From assembly GCF_018131005.1 (NCBI RefSeq), contig NZ_JAFCJK010000007.1, positions 62,001 to 126,000 on the forward strand: a stretch of DNA of 64,000 nucleotides, read 5' to 3'. Positions within the stretch are counted from its first letter, which is position 1, and every line of letters begins with the position of its first letter. This document shows, one piece after another, positions 48,326-59,210 of the stretch. The translations under genes were made by a program, and so were the position numbers. The notes below the pieces were generated by a model. It ran no database searches. It was not told where the DNA came from and saw only the letters and a list, made by a program, of their open reading frames with translations. The stretch comes from Bradyrhizobium lablabi (lineage in GTDB: Bacteria > Pseudomonadota > Alphaproteobacteria > Rhizobiales > Xanthobacteraceae).

Positions 48326-48626
48326 GAACGTCCCGGAAACCTGCTCTCTCACGGCCTTCACAACAAAGGCCGCGCGCTTAAGGCCGCCGCTGTCAACGGC
48401 GCGCGGCGAGACGCCAACACGCATCCCGGCCGGGCCGCGACAATACCGTGTCCTCGGACCGACACAACCTCTCGGCCGCAAGCCGCCACATCAGGGAACG
48501 TCTGCAAAGACCGTCTCATCAATCCAGTAATACTATATATATTTCAGCGTCTTGCGCACATTCTTTGAAGCGGTGCCAGATAGGGTTCGCGGAGAGCTCT
48601 GGCCAGTCGTCCACTTCAATATCGGG
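48326..48626. other. intergenic between plsX and DUF177 genes
   Basis: About 300 bp, promoter region for plsX; ends with TATATATATTTCAGC at about 48532, an AT-rich spot. No RNA gene seen. rpmF, often found beside plsX in other bacteria, is absent here. Confidence 0.4.
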
Positions 48627-49214
48627 CTACTTGCCTCCTCCCTTCGTGCCGCCGGGCTTTTCCCGCAGAGCTTCCAGGGCGGCAAACGGATGATCTTCCG
48701 GGTCACGTACTTCAACCATCGACTCAAAGACCGCTTCCGGCTTGCGCGGATACGGGTCGATTCCCAGAAACAGCGCGTCGGTGGCGAGGCGGCCGATGTC
48801 GATGAAGCCGTTCACGATCGGCTCTGGCGGGTCAAGTGTCTTCCCCCCTTCGCCCTCGGCATCGTCGATCAGATCGGCCATCTGCGGAATCTGCTCCGGC
48901 GGCGCGAAGATCAGGTCAATCGGCTCGTCGATGTCGTTCTCGATCGGATCGAGGGTGACGACGCAGGTCTGTCCAATCCGCGCCTTCACATGGCCTCCGA
49001 CGTGGAAGCGCCCGTCGCGCCTCGGCGTCACGTTGAATGAGGCGTGCGCGGAGATGATCTCGCGGAGGCCCGCGATTTCGGCCATCGCCCGGCGCACGGC
49101 GGAGTCGGCCTCGATCTCACGATGCAGCCCGGTCTCCGGAATCTGCGCGACGTTCACGGGAACGCGCCAAGGATCGTGCGGAGGATCGCGCGGTGTGTCG
49201 GGCCGATCGGTCAT
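48627..49214 (-). CDS. DUF177 (YceD) family protein
   Basis: 195 residues from ATG 49214 (MTDRPDTPRDPPHDPWRVPV). The family block GGHVKARIGQTCVVTLDPIE, then DEPIDLIFAPPEQI and DIGRLATDALFLGIDPYPRK is seen. DUF177 proteins act in 23S rRNA accumulation in some bacteria. Its start overlaps the stop of the next gene upstream (ATGA). Confidence 0.9.
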   Translation of the reverse strand: MTDRPDTPRDPPHDPWRVPVNVAQIPETGLHREIEADSAVRRAMAEIAGLREIISAHASFNVTPRRDGRFHVGGHVKARIGQTCVVTLDPIENDIDEPIDLIFAPPEQIPQMADLIDDAEGEGGKTLDPPEPIVNGFIDIGRLATDALFLGIDPYPRKPEAVFESMVEVRDPEDHPFAALEALREKPGGTKGGGK

Positions 49215-49762
49215 GCGGTCGGGTCCGCTGTCAGAGGAATGGGAAAGCGCCACGCCCCGCCCCTCAACACGGCCGTGTCGATCCGGGCGAGCTCCGTGAT
49301 TGCCCGCCTGGCGTAGGTGGCCAGTTCACGCGCTTTGTCGATGCTCTCACCATTGAGAATGTTCCGGCAGAAGGCGTGTGCCAGCGCCTCATGGCTATCG
49401 GTCAGGGCGAGGTCATAGGCGGCGGTGCGGCCATAGAACGCCTCGCCAAATGCCTGCATGCGCTTGGGAACCGCGAGGTCGCCGACCCCCATCTCCCGCA
49501 GATTGTCGTCCATATCGGCGCAGAAGCGGTCGAACAGGGCTTGCGACAGGTCCGAACCGGCCTCCGCGGATTTCAGCCTCTGCAGCACGAGCCACAGATG
49601 CATCAAGAGCAGGTCAAAACGGCCGCTGACCGTGTCCGGAACGCCCAAGTCCCGGTAAAACAACGGTTCTCGCGCCTGTGTCACGATCATGCCATAGATG
49701 ATCTCAATGGTGCCGGGCGGGGCTGCCCGGGTTTTTCTGAAGCGGTTGAAGGGCCAAAGCAT
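49211..49762 (-). CDS. ubiquinol-cytochrome c chaperone (CBP3-like)
   Basis: 183 residues: MLWPFNRFRKTRAAPPGTIE, IYGMIVTQAREPLFYRDLGV, PDTVSGRFDLLLMHLWLVLQ, and a region FCADMDDNLREMGVGDLAVP. This is the CBP3/UQCC1-type pattern, an assembly factor for cytochrome b of the bc1 complex. Coupled to the DUF177 gene. Confidence 0.9.
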   Translation of the reverse strand: MLWPFNRFRKTRAAPPGTIEIIYGMIVTQAREPLFYRDLGVPDTVSGRFDLLLMHLWLVLQRLKSAEAGSDLSQALFDRFCADMDDNLREMGVGDLAVPKRMQAFGEAFYGRTAAYDLALTDSHEALAHAFCRNILNGESIDKARELATYARRAITELARIDTAVLRGGAWRFPIPLTADPTA

Positions 49763-49884
49763 AGTGGGTTCCGCCTACGAGCCCGGTGCGGTCGCTTGTT
49801 GGAGGCTCGCCTGTATTGCAATCCATTGAGCTGCCGGGTACGTCAACGCCTCGCCCGATGCAAGGGGACGAATCAGTTCCGCCG

Positions 49885-50361
49885 ATGACCGATACCAATC
49901 CAAGACGCCCGCGCACGGCCCCGTTGCGCGGCATGCTCTCGCGCTTTCGCGCGGTTGCAGCGGTCAGCCTCGTCTGTGCCGCGCTCGGCGCCTGCACCGG
50001 CGAGCAGTTCCAGAAGGGTTATATCCTGCCCCAGGGCGCGCTCGAGCAAATCCCGATCGGCGCGAGCCAGGACCAGGTGCTGATCGTGATGGGCACCCCC
50101 TCGACCGTCGCGACCCTGGATGGCGAGGTGTTCTACTACATCTCGCAGCGTTCGGAACGCCCGGTCGCGTTCATGAACCAGCGCGTGGTCGACCAGCGCG
50201 TGATCGCGATCTATTTCGACAAGAACCGCCAGGTGCGCCGCCTCGCAAATTACGGCCTGCAGGACGGCAAGATCTTCGACTTCGTCAGCCGCACCACCCC
50301 GACCTCGGGTCAGGAGATGTCCTACCTGACGCCGCTCTTCAAGCTCTTGAGCTTCAACTAG
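49885..50361 (+). CDS. bamE: outer-membrane assembly lipoprotein BamE
   Basis: 158 residues from ATG 49885; a start 16 codons later (49933, MLSRFRAVAAVSL) would still keep the whole lipoprotein signal. Lipobox VCAALGAC, then GYILPQGALEQIPIGASQDQ and MGTPSTVATLDGEVFYYISQ, the SmpA/OmlA domain. BamE helps the Bam complex insert beta-barrels. Divergent from the cytochrome chaperone gene. Confidence 0.9.
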   Translation: MTDTNPRRPRTAPLRGMLSRFRAVAAVSLVCAALGACTGEQFQKGYILPQGALEQIPIGASQDQVLIVMGTPSTVATLDGEVFYYISQRSERPVAFMNQRVVDQRVIAIYFDKNRQVRRLANYGLQDGKIFDFVSRTTPTSGQEMSYLTPLFKLLSFN

Positions 50362-50527
50362 GCGCAGCGGGGACAGCCGCACAGAGCCGCACTGAAAGCA
50401 CAGCCGGCATCCTTCAATTCCTCAACTCACCCGCATTGTACGCATTCCATCTGCGCGAGCTAAGTCATCTTCGCAGCACCACTAATCTCCGGCGTTGACG
50501 CGACGGCCTTTTTGATGCAACCTCAAG
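50362..50527. other. short gap before the two-component genes
   Basis: Leader of the sensor kinase gene; no promoter sequence can be named with confidence. Confidence 0.3.
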
Positions 50528-51295
50528 GTGCGTCATCCAAACAAGAATAATCGGTACTTGGCGATGCTGGGCGAACCGGCTTCGGCGTCAGTGCACGACG
50601 TCGGGCGAATGCAAATTCTGGAGCGCGAAATCCTTGCGATCGCCGACTACGAGAGACAGCGTCTCGGGCAGGAATTGCATGACGGGCTGTGCCAGTCGCT
50701 TACCGGCATCGCGGCGCTCACGGTGGTGCTGTCCCGCAGTCTGGCGGCGAACGCTGAACCAGGTCCCGCCGCAGCCGCCGCCGAGATTGTCCGGCTGCTG
50801 AACGAGACGATCGGCGAAGCGCGCGACCTCGCCCATGGTCTCTGCCCGGTCGGCCTGAACGGCGCGGGGCTGGTCGGCACCCTCGACTCTCTGGCACGCA
50901 ATGTCAGCCGTGGGCAAGGCGCGTTCTGCTCGTTTGTGGGGGATAGGCGCTGTCCCGAACTTCGCCCGGAAACAACGGCACACCTCGTGCGCATCGCCCA
51001 GGAAGCCGTGCGCAATGCAATCACTCACGGCCGCGCCGGTGAAATCGAAATTCGTCTGGCATGCGCCGATGGCGCGGCATCGTTGAGCATCCGGGACAAT
51101 GGCGTCGGCCTTCTCGGACAGCGTCGCGGCGACAGCGGCATTGGATTGCATACGATGGGTTACCGGGCGCGCGCGATTGGCGGTTCGCTTGAAATAGCGC
51201 CGCAGCCCGGACGCGGTGTCGTGGTCACATGCGCCTTTCCGCTGCCGTCGAGCGACAAATCGACGGAGGGCGCCAACAATGTCCGCGGTCCCTGA
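50528..51295 (+). CDS. NarX/DegS-type sensor histidine kinase
   Basis: 255 residues from GTG 50528 (or ATG 50564). HisKA_3 box YERQRLGQELHDGLCQSLTG with the phosphorylated His51, and HATPase domain with VRIAQEAVRNAITHGRAG, IRDNGVGLLG, and GIGLHTMGYRARAIGGSL. No membrane helix or sensor domain, so it is a soluble kinase controlled by a partner. Overlaps the next gene, a LuxR-type response regulator, by 17 bases; the two form a two-component pair. Confidence 0.9.
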   Translation: MRHPNKNNRYLAMLGEPASASVHDVGRMQILEREILAIADYERQRLGQELHDGLCQSLTGIAALTVVLSRSLAANAEPGPAAAAAEIVRLLNETIGEARDLAHGLCPVGLNGAGLVGTLDSLARNVSRGQGAFCSFVGDRRCPELRPETTAHLVRIAQEAVRNAITHGRAGEIEIRLACADGAASLSIRDNGVGLLGQRRGDSGIGLHTMGYRARAIGGSLEIAPQPGRGVVVTCAFPLPSSDKSTEGANNVRGP

Positions 51296-51965
51296 TGAAC
51301 CCTCGCGCACTGCCCCGAAGACGCTGCTCGTTGTCGACGACCATCCCCTGCTTCGTCGCGGACTGACAGCCCTGATCGAGTCGGAGCCTGGCCTCGCCGC
51401 CCATGGTGCAGTCGGCACACGGGTGGCTGCGCTCGAGGCAATTCGGAAAATGCCACCTGATCTGGTGATCGTTGATCTTGCGCTTGGCGACGAGGACGGT
51501 CTGGATCTCGTCAAGGAAATCAAGACCCGCTATCCCGATGTTCCATCACTGGTGCTCTCGGTACACGATGAGACGGTGTATGCCGAGCGCGCCCTCGGGG
51601 CCGGTGCGCTCGGTTACGTCACCAAGCAGCAACTGGATGAGACCGTATTGGCTGCCATTCACCAGGTCCTCGCCGGCGAAACGTACATGAGCGAGGCACT
51701 GCAGCGGCGATTGGCAAGGCAATATATCGGCGGCCGAACGCTCGAAGCAGCCTCGCCGGTCCACTCGCTCAGCGACCGCGAATTGCAGGTGTTTCGACTC
51801 GTGGGACAAGGCCGGACCACGCGTCAAATTGCGGGGATTCTGAGCCGGAGTGTGAAGACGATCGAATCCCACATCGCACACATCAAAAACAAGCTGGCGA
51901 TCGAGTCCGCCGCCGAGCTCGCCCAGCGCGCCACCCAATGGGTCGAAGCCGGCCGCGTCGGCTGA
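51279..51965 (+). CDS. NarL/LuxR-type response regulator
   Basis: 228 residues from ATG 51279 with GGAGGG upstream. Receiver domain with DD at 20-21, Asp66 in DLVIVDLALGDEDGL and Lys116 in LGYVTKQQ; C-terminal LuxR HTH with LSDRELQVFRLVGQGRTTRQ and SRSVKTIESHIAHIKNKLAI. Likely partner of the kinase just upstream. Confidence 0.95.
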   Translation: MSAVPDEPSRTAPKTLLVVDDHPLLRRGLTALIESEPGLAAHGAVGTRVAALEAIRKMPPDLVIVDLALGDEDGLDLVKEIKTRYPDVPSLVLSVHDETVYAERALGAGALGYVTKQQLDETVLAAIHQVLAGETYMSEALQRRLARQYIGGRTLEAASPVHSLSDRELQVFRLVGQGRTTRQIAGILSRSVKTIESHIAHIKNKLAIESAAELAQRATQWVEAGRVG

Positions 51966-52089
51966 AATTCTTTCGATTCGCCCAAGATGGGGTTTACCCT
52001 AACGCGAAGAAATCGCCCCGTCCTGATGACTTCCCGCCCGTTACAGCGCAGAGCCGATAGCGGGCCGCGTAAGCCGGGCAGGCTGGGAG

Positions 52090-52515
52090 ATGTTGCGAAA
52101 GCGAATTGGACAATCAAGGCGGGGCCGGCGGCGTATTCTCATCGTGGACGATCACCCATTGATGCGACGCGGGCTTGCCGCGCTGATCAGTGCCGAACCT
52201 GACCTCATTGTCTGCGCAGAGGCGGCCACCCTGCAGGATGGTCTCGTCGCCATTGCAGTCACGCAGCCTGACCTTGTGATCGCCGATCTTTCGCTGATCC
52301 ACGGCGACGGTTTGGAGTTGGTGAGAGAAGTCCGTTCCCGCCATCGCGATCTGCGAATCCTGGCGCTGAGCATGCACGATTCCCCGCTCTACGTCCGTCG
52401 CGCCTTTGCGGCCGGGGCCGACGGCTACCTCGCCAAACATCTGATGACCGAGACGCTGCTGCCGGCGATCAGAAGCGTGTTGCGCGGCGAAACATATGGG
52501 ACACCCGAGGACTGA
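52090..52515 (+). CDS. single-domain receiver protein
   Basis: 141 residues. A complete receiver: DD at 20-21, Asp66 in DLVIADLSLIHGDGL and Lys116 in DGYLAKHLMT, ending after VLRGETYGTPED. It has no DNA-binding domain. It is close to the receiver half of the neighbouring regulator at 51279, so it may have come from a duplication that lost its HTH part, or may compete for phosphate in the same pathway (inference). Confidence 0.9.
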   Translation: MLRKRIGQSRRGRRRILIVDDHPLMRRGLAALISAEPDLIVCAEAATLQDGLVAIAVTQPDLVIADLSLIHGDGLELVREVRSRHRDLRILALSMHDSPLYVRRAFAAGADGYLAKHLMTETLLPAIRSVLRGETYGTPED

Positions 52516-52817
52516 AGGCCTGTTAGCACCGGAGCGAAACCGCGCGGGTCGCCTCTATGGGGAAATCCCCTACGCGAAAATCAGGACGCACTCCCGATGC
52601 AGGTAAGCGGGCATCGAGGGCATCGTCGGTCCAGGCACTGGCGTCGACCCAAGGGAAGCGGCGAAGTCTGCGTGGGTAATGAGCGAGCCCGCGACATGGT
52701 CGTCGATACCTCCAAAGCAAACGTCAAGCGCCTCGCAACAGGGAAGCGGAAGCGACCCGGCGATCGAAACGACAGGCAACGCTTGCCGCGTGTCCTGTGT
52801 CATCGGGAGAAATACCA

Positions 52818-53849
52818 ATGGTCGACACCTACACCATCTACCTCGTCAACAAGTCAGCCGACACGCAGCTGTTTTGGTGTTTCCTGGCGCCTCCCCAGGA
52901 GCTCGTCAACGACCCCAAGGTTTACGCCAACTCCAGCGCCAATCTGGCAGTCAGGCCGAATAGCGTCGCTTCAAATTATTTTCAGATACCCATTCAGTAT
53001 CTGGTTGGCGCTGGAGCGAGCACCAACGCCGTCGGACTGAACGTTGTAGTCGTTTCCAACGTCATCAATGATGCGAACTTGCAGGATACGTGGGAGGCAA
53101 GCTACGCCAACTGGCCACCTAACGAAGGGCCGACAATGGCCAAGACCGGTGTGCAGGCTCCTGCAAATACCATCGCCATTGCGTCCAACCCGTACGATAA
53201 AGTGAACAACGAGAACAATGGCTGGTTTGCCAACCAGTCCTTTGGAATTCAATCCGAAGCAGGTTTCATCGGCATGACCTGGGATCCTGCACCCAACCAA
53301 ACGAGAACGCTGACGCCCAAGCTCACATTTTATTTGGCTACCGGAGACTACAACAGCAACGCCCTCGCCAGCTGGAATGACGTTTCCAATGATGCACAGG
53401 CCGTCAACGCTCCGGGCGACTTTTCGTACAACAAATGCACGGTGACATACAGCGCGAGCGGAACCTGGTCGGTGACTCCAGGAGAACCCCCGACTCTTGC
53501 ACTTGCTGAAGACCTCGACTGGTTCCTGTCAGATGCCCACAATGAATTGGTGGCGCTCGCCTACCTCAACAAAGGAAAGGGCGAGACTGACAAACTCGTC
53601 AGTGTGCACTGGGATTCGACTGCGTCCAGGGTTGAGGGGCCTGAGGTCTTCATTACCGGAACGATCACTGTCGCCACAGCCTTAACCGCAGCGTTTACGT
53701 ATTTCTTCATCTCTGGCGTCAAATGCGATATCAGGAGCCGGCCAAGCGGAACGACGGTCAGGTTCAGCTACGATGGCAATCAGAGCGCCCAGCACATAAA
53801 GAGTCTCTTCACGGTCGGAGCTTCACTGATTTTTGGTGGAGCAAGATGA
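52818..53849 (+). CDS. unknown 343-residue protein
   Basis: Starts MVDTYTIYLVNKSADTQLFW, with GGGAG upstream. No signal peptide. Many short beta-strand-like pieces rich in Asn, Ser, Thr and Val (NVVVVSNVINDANLQDTWEA, KLTFYLATGDYNSNALASW), a middle segment with Asp/Pro/Ala, and one strongly hydrophobic stretch near residue 290 (VFITGTITVATALTAAFTYF) followed by a soluble end. I cannot assign a family. It stands alone between the receiver gene and the TTT receptor gene. A beta-sandwich or pore-type protein is possible by composition only. Confidence 0.6.
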   Translation: MVDTYTIYLVNKSADTQLFWCFLAPPQELVNDPKVYANSSANLAVRPNSVASNYFQIPIQYLVGAGASTNAVGLNVVVVSNVINDANLQDTWEASYANWPPNEGPTMAKTGVQAPANTIAIASNPYDKVNNENNGWFANQSFGIQSEAGFIGMTWDPAPNQTRTLTPKLTFYLATGDYNSNALASWNDVSNDAQAVNAPGDFSYNKCTVTYSASGTWSVTPGEPPTLALAEDLDWFLSDAHNELVALAYLNKGKGETDKLVSVHWDSTASRVEGPEVFITGTITVATALTAAFTYFFISGVKCDIRSRPSGTTVRFSYDGNQSAQHIKSLFTVGASLIFGGAR

Positions 53850-54116
53850 ATTGATTTTGCTTGGGCGATCTCGAACCGCGTCCAGCTATCTGGCTCCGTG
53901 GGTCGGGCTTCTCCAGCCTCCAAGTAACCGAGTGTCTGGTTCGGCCGCGGTGTGGCACCTCTTGTGCTGCTCCGCGGAACCGGCGTGCTCAGCACACAAC
54001 CCTTCCCTTCACGGATTTCGGACCCGCGGACGGACTGCGCCAAGTCGCCACTTGCCGGCGGCGCGAGGGCTCCCTACGCTTGCCCACAAAACAATTTGTG
54101 AGCAGGGGGTGAACGC
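53850..54116. other. intergenic, nothing recognised
   Basis: About 265 bp, leader region for the substrate-binding protein gene. Confidence 0.35.
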
Positions 54117-55124
54117 GTGACCAGCAGACCATTTTCCCGCCGTGCCGTGTTGTCCGGCGCAGCCGCGCTGTCGACCGCAGCGGTCCTGCCACGCGCGAGC
54201 CTTGGCGCCGGCGACTGGCGGCCGACCGAAACTGTCCGAATCATCGTACCGGCGGCGGCCGGCGGCTCGACCGATGTGATGGGACGGCTGCTCGCGGCGC
54301 ACCTGCAGCCGATCTGGGGGCAGTCGGTGGTCGTGGAAAACCGTTCCGGCGCCGGCGGCACCATCGGCACCGCGGAGGTCGTGCGCAACAAGGGCGATGG
54401 CCACACTATCCTGATCGGCAATCCCGGACCGAACGCGATCGCCTACAGTATCTTCAAAAACCTTACCTACAAGGCGGACCAGTTGCAGGCGGTCTCCAAC
54501 ATGATCCGGATCCCGAACATCGTGTCGGCGCACCCCTCGACCGGCATCAAATCGATCCCCGAGCTGATCGCCTATCTGAAGGCGAATCCGGACAAGCTGA
54601 CTTATGGCTCATCGGGCACCGGACAGAGCCCTCACCTGACCGGCGCGTGGTTTCTGCAACTCACCGGCTTGAAGATGACACATGTGCCGTTCCGTGGCGC
54701 CGGGCCCGCGCTGCAGGCGGGACTCGCCGGCGACATCCAGGTCCTTTTCGACAATCTCTACCCGTCGCTGCCGCAGGTGCTCGACGGCAAGCTCAACGGC
54801 CTCTGCGTCACCACGCCCGAGCGCAGCGACTCCGCGCCGAGCCTGCCGACCATGCGCGAGGGCGCCCCTGAGCTTGCCAAGTTCGACGTATCGTCCTGGT
54901 TCGGCGTATTCCTGCCGAAGGCGACACCCGCGCCCGTCGTCGATGAGCTGAACCGGCAGATCAAGGCGATGCTCGATCGTGACGACATCAGGAAGAACAT
55001 CGCCGGTATGGGTGCACGCCCCGACTACGGCTCGCCGCAGCAATTCTCCGATTTCGTCGATGCCGAGACGAAGAAATTCGCCGCCATCATCGAGAAGGAA
55101 GGCTTGCAGATGGAGGTGAAGTGA
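54117..55124 (+). CDS. tripartite tricarboxylate transporter substrate-binding protein
   Basis: 335 residues from GTG 54117. Twin-arginine signal: SRRAVLSGAAALSTAAVLPR and ASLGA. Mature part with VRIIVPAAAGGSTDVMGRLL, NRSGAGGTIGTAEV, KLTYGSSGTGQSPHL and SWFGVFLPKATPAPVVDELN, all typical of the Bug/TTT family. These periplasmic proteins bind carboxylates for TctAB-type transporters, but often occur without them, as here. Convergent with the peroxidase gene. Confidence 0.9.
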   Translation: MTSRPFSRRAVLSGAAALSTAAVLPRASLGAGDWRPTETVRIIVPAAAGGSTDVMGRLLAAHLQPIWGQSVVVENRSGAGGTIGTAEVVRNKGDGHTILIGNPGPNAIAYSIFKNLTYKADQLQAVSNMIRIPNIVSAHPSTGIKSIPELIAYLKANPDKLTYGSSGTGQSPHLTGAWFLQLTGLKMTHVPFRGAGPALQAGLAGDIQVLFDNLYPSLPQVLDGKLNGLCVTTPERSDSAPSLPTMREGAPELAKFDVSSWFGVFLPKATPAPVVDELNRQIKAMLDRDDIRKNIAGMGARPDYGSPQQFSDFVDAETKKFAAIIEKEGLQMEVK

Positions 55125-55139
55125 TCCGGCTCGGCCAGA

Positions 55140-56687
55140 CTAGCCCGTCGTGACCCCATCGATCGGGCTGATGTCGCCGACGAAACGCAGGAGGTCGCTC
55201 ATCAGGAACGTGCCTGGTGTCTTCGCCGGCAGGGTCGGTCTCCAGGTTGGATCGCTCAGATAGGACTGGTTGTCGCCGGCAACGAGGCCAATGAAGACCT
55301 CCGCCACGATGCGCGCCCCGACGGGACCGAGCCGCTGGCCGCCGCGCTTCACTGCCGCTTCCTTCAAAATGTAATACCAGAGCGGCGTCTTGCGATCGAA
55401 TCCGTGGGCGGCCGCGACAGCTCCATCGATTCCGGTCGCGATCTCCGCCGGGGTGAGCGCAGCAATCCCCATCACGCGCGCCACGTCCTGTCCTGACGGC
55501 AATCCTAGATTCACGCCCCGCTGCAGATTGCGCAGCGGCAAACTGCCGCCACCGCCCGGCAGGTCGTGCAATTGCGGAATGAGGAACGGATCGATCTTGC
55601 GCGAATGGTTGAACAGGAAGTTCGGCGTCGGCCCGACCGGAGGATCCAACTCATAGAATCGGCTCCAGTCGATAATCCAGTCTGTCGGCAACGTCGCGGC
55701 GTTGGGCGGCAGCCCCTGCGAAGGCGGCAACGTCGCGGCATCCTGACCGAGAATGATGCCCGAGAGGCCGGAGAACGCAAACTCGAGCTTCAGCGTCGCG
55801 GGCGTGAGCCCACCAAGCGTAAAGACGCGATTGTGGCTGTAGGCTTCGCGGACCATGCTGTGGCCAAGGCGGTAAGCCGCCGCCGAGAATTCGACCGGCA
55901 TGTAGGGCACCTTCTGGAAGCGGTAGAACTTTCGCCCTTCGTGCAGGATCTTCGCCACGATCCCGGCTTCGGTGATGCGCTCGACAAAATCGTGCAGCAC
56001 CATCCACTGATAGTGCCAGGTGACCTGCTTGCGCGCTTCGGAGAAAAGCCTGTCCGCCGCGGGCGGGTTCGCGCCATCAGCCAGACGGTCGACCATCTTG
56101 TTGTGGAATTTAAGGAACGCGAGATGGGTTTGTGCAACCAGCAGGTTCTCGTCGTTGCGGTGATCGCCGATCAGCGCGCGTCCCTGCGAATTCCGCGTCA
56201 AGTCATTGAGCAGGTCGCCCGCGGCGCGCGGCGTGGCTGCAGTCTTGCCGATCAGGAACTTCGGCCCCGGCTGGGTCACATTGTTGGGATCACGAGCGTA
56301 GAGTTGCGGACTGCCGTCCGGTCCAAGGCCGTAGACGCTGTCGAGATCGAGCCGCGGCGTACGGAAGTTCGTCGTGGCGTGCGGATCTTCCTGCTTCTCC
56401 GCGATTGACGTCAAATCGAGCGTGATGTCGTGGTCGACGAATTGACCGAGATATGTGAAGCCGGAAGGAACATTCGGATTGTCACCTGCCGCGTCGTTTG
56501 GCTGAGCGTCGCGCATTGCGTCTGCCAGCGCCCGCAGCGCCGCTTCCGGCGGCGCGAAGGCCGGAAGATCGAACATCCTGCCAAACAAGCCGGGATCGGC
56601 GTTGTCGCTGAAAGGTCTCAGTCCGGCCTTCGTCGGATGCCGCCCTGCTCTGCCGTGCCTCGGATTTATATTCGCAATCTGGGTCAT
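55140..56687 (-). CDS. animal-type haem peroxidase
   Basis: 515 residues from ATG 56687 (MTQIANINPRHGRAGRHPTK). Distal-side motif FTYLGQFVDHDITLDL, Arg/Glu near EAYSHNRV and proximal-side RLGHSMVREAYS, plus VGARIVAEVFIGLVAGDNQS, fit the animal (myeloperoxidase/DOX-like) haem peroxidase fold in its bacterial form. No signal peptide, so cytoplasmic or exported by another route. Substrate unknown. Convergent with the TTT binding-protein gene. Confidence 0.9.
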   Translation of the reverse strand: MTQIANINPRHGRAGRHPTKAGLRPFSDNADPGLFGRMFDLPAFAPPEAALRALADAMRDAQPNDAAGDNPNVPSGFTYLGQFVDHDITLDLTSIAEKQEDPHATTNFRTPRLDLDSVYGLGPDGSPQLYARDPNNVTQPGPKFLIGKTAATPRAAGDLLNDLTRNSQGRALIGDHRNDENLLVAQTHLAFLKFHNKMVDRLADGANPPAADRLFSEARKQVTWHYQWMVLHDFVERITEAGIVAKILHEGRKFYRFQKVPYMPVEFSAAAYRLGHSMVREAYSHNRVFTLGGLTPATLKLEFAFSGLSGIILGQDAATLPPSQGLPPNAATLPTDWIIDWSRFYELDPPVGPTPNFLFNHSRKIDPFLIPQLHDLPGGGGSLPLRNLQRGVNLGLPSGQDVARVMGIAALTPAEIATGIDGAVAAAHGFDRKTPLWYYILKEAAVKRGGQRLGPVGARIVAEVFIGLVAGDNQSYLSDPTWRPTLPAKTPGTFLMSDLLRFVGDISPIDGVTTG

Positions 56688-56816
56688 GCCTGCCTCCGTG
56701 AGCGAGAAGTCGCACTGGTCACGCACGGGGTACGTTCTATTTGGACTGCAATCTGTGATTGATCACACAGTCAGCCGCGACATAACGTCAGGCTGCGACA
56801 TATCGACGGGCCAACG
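56688..56816. other. intergenic gap
   Basis: Leader of the peroxidase gene; no promoter assigned. Confidence 0.3.
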
Positions 56817-56850
56817 CAAAAGCCCCGCGGCGGTGCCGCGGGGCTCTTAG
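56817..56850 (-). terminator. terminator of hppA
   Basis: On the minus strand AAGAGCCCCGCGGC-ACC-GCCGCGGGGCTTTT: a perfect 10-base GC stem with a T run, 20 bp after the hppA stop codon. Confidence 0.85.
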
Positions 56851-56870
56851 TTTTCGTGATCCGCCTTGGT

Positions 56871-58991
<2,121 letters not shown>

Positions 58992-59210
58992 TGAATGTTG
59001 CCTCAGATCCTTGATGTAACCCCCGCGCCTTTTGTTGCCACGGATGCGGCCGGCGCTTGTTTCTCGAGCGCCATCCCTCCCCAAAAAGGGCTGGCCTCAA
59101 ATCGGGCGCGACCTTGCCAAAATCGTTACTTCTGCGCAACGCTGCCAAAGTCAAAAAACGCCGATATCGGCTGGTATTTACAAGGGAAGTCGACCGTTTC
59201 AGCCGGATTT
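58992..59210. other. intergenic between hppA and thiL
   Basis: Promoter region of hppA. No gene. Confidence 0.35.
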
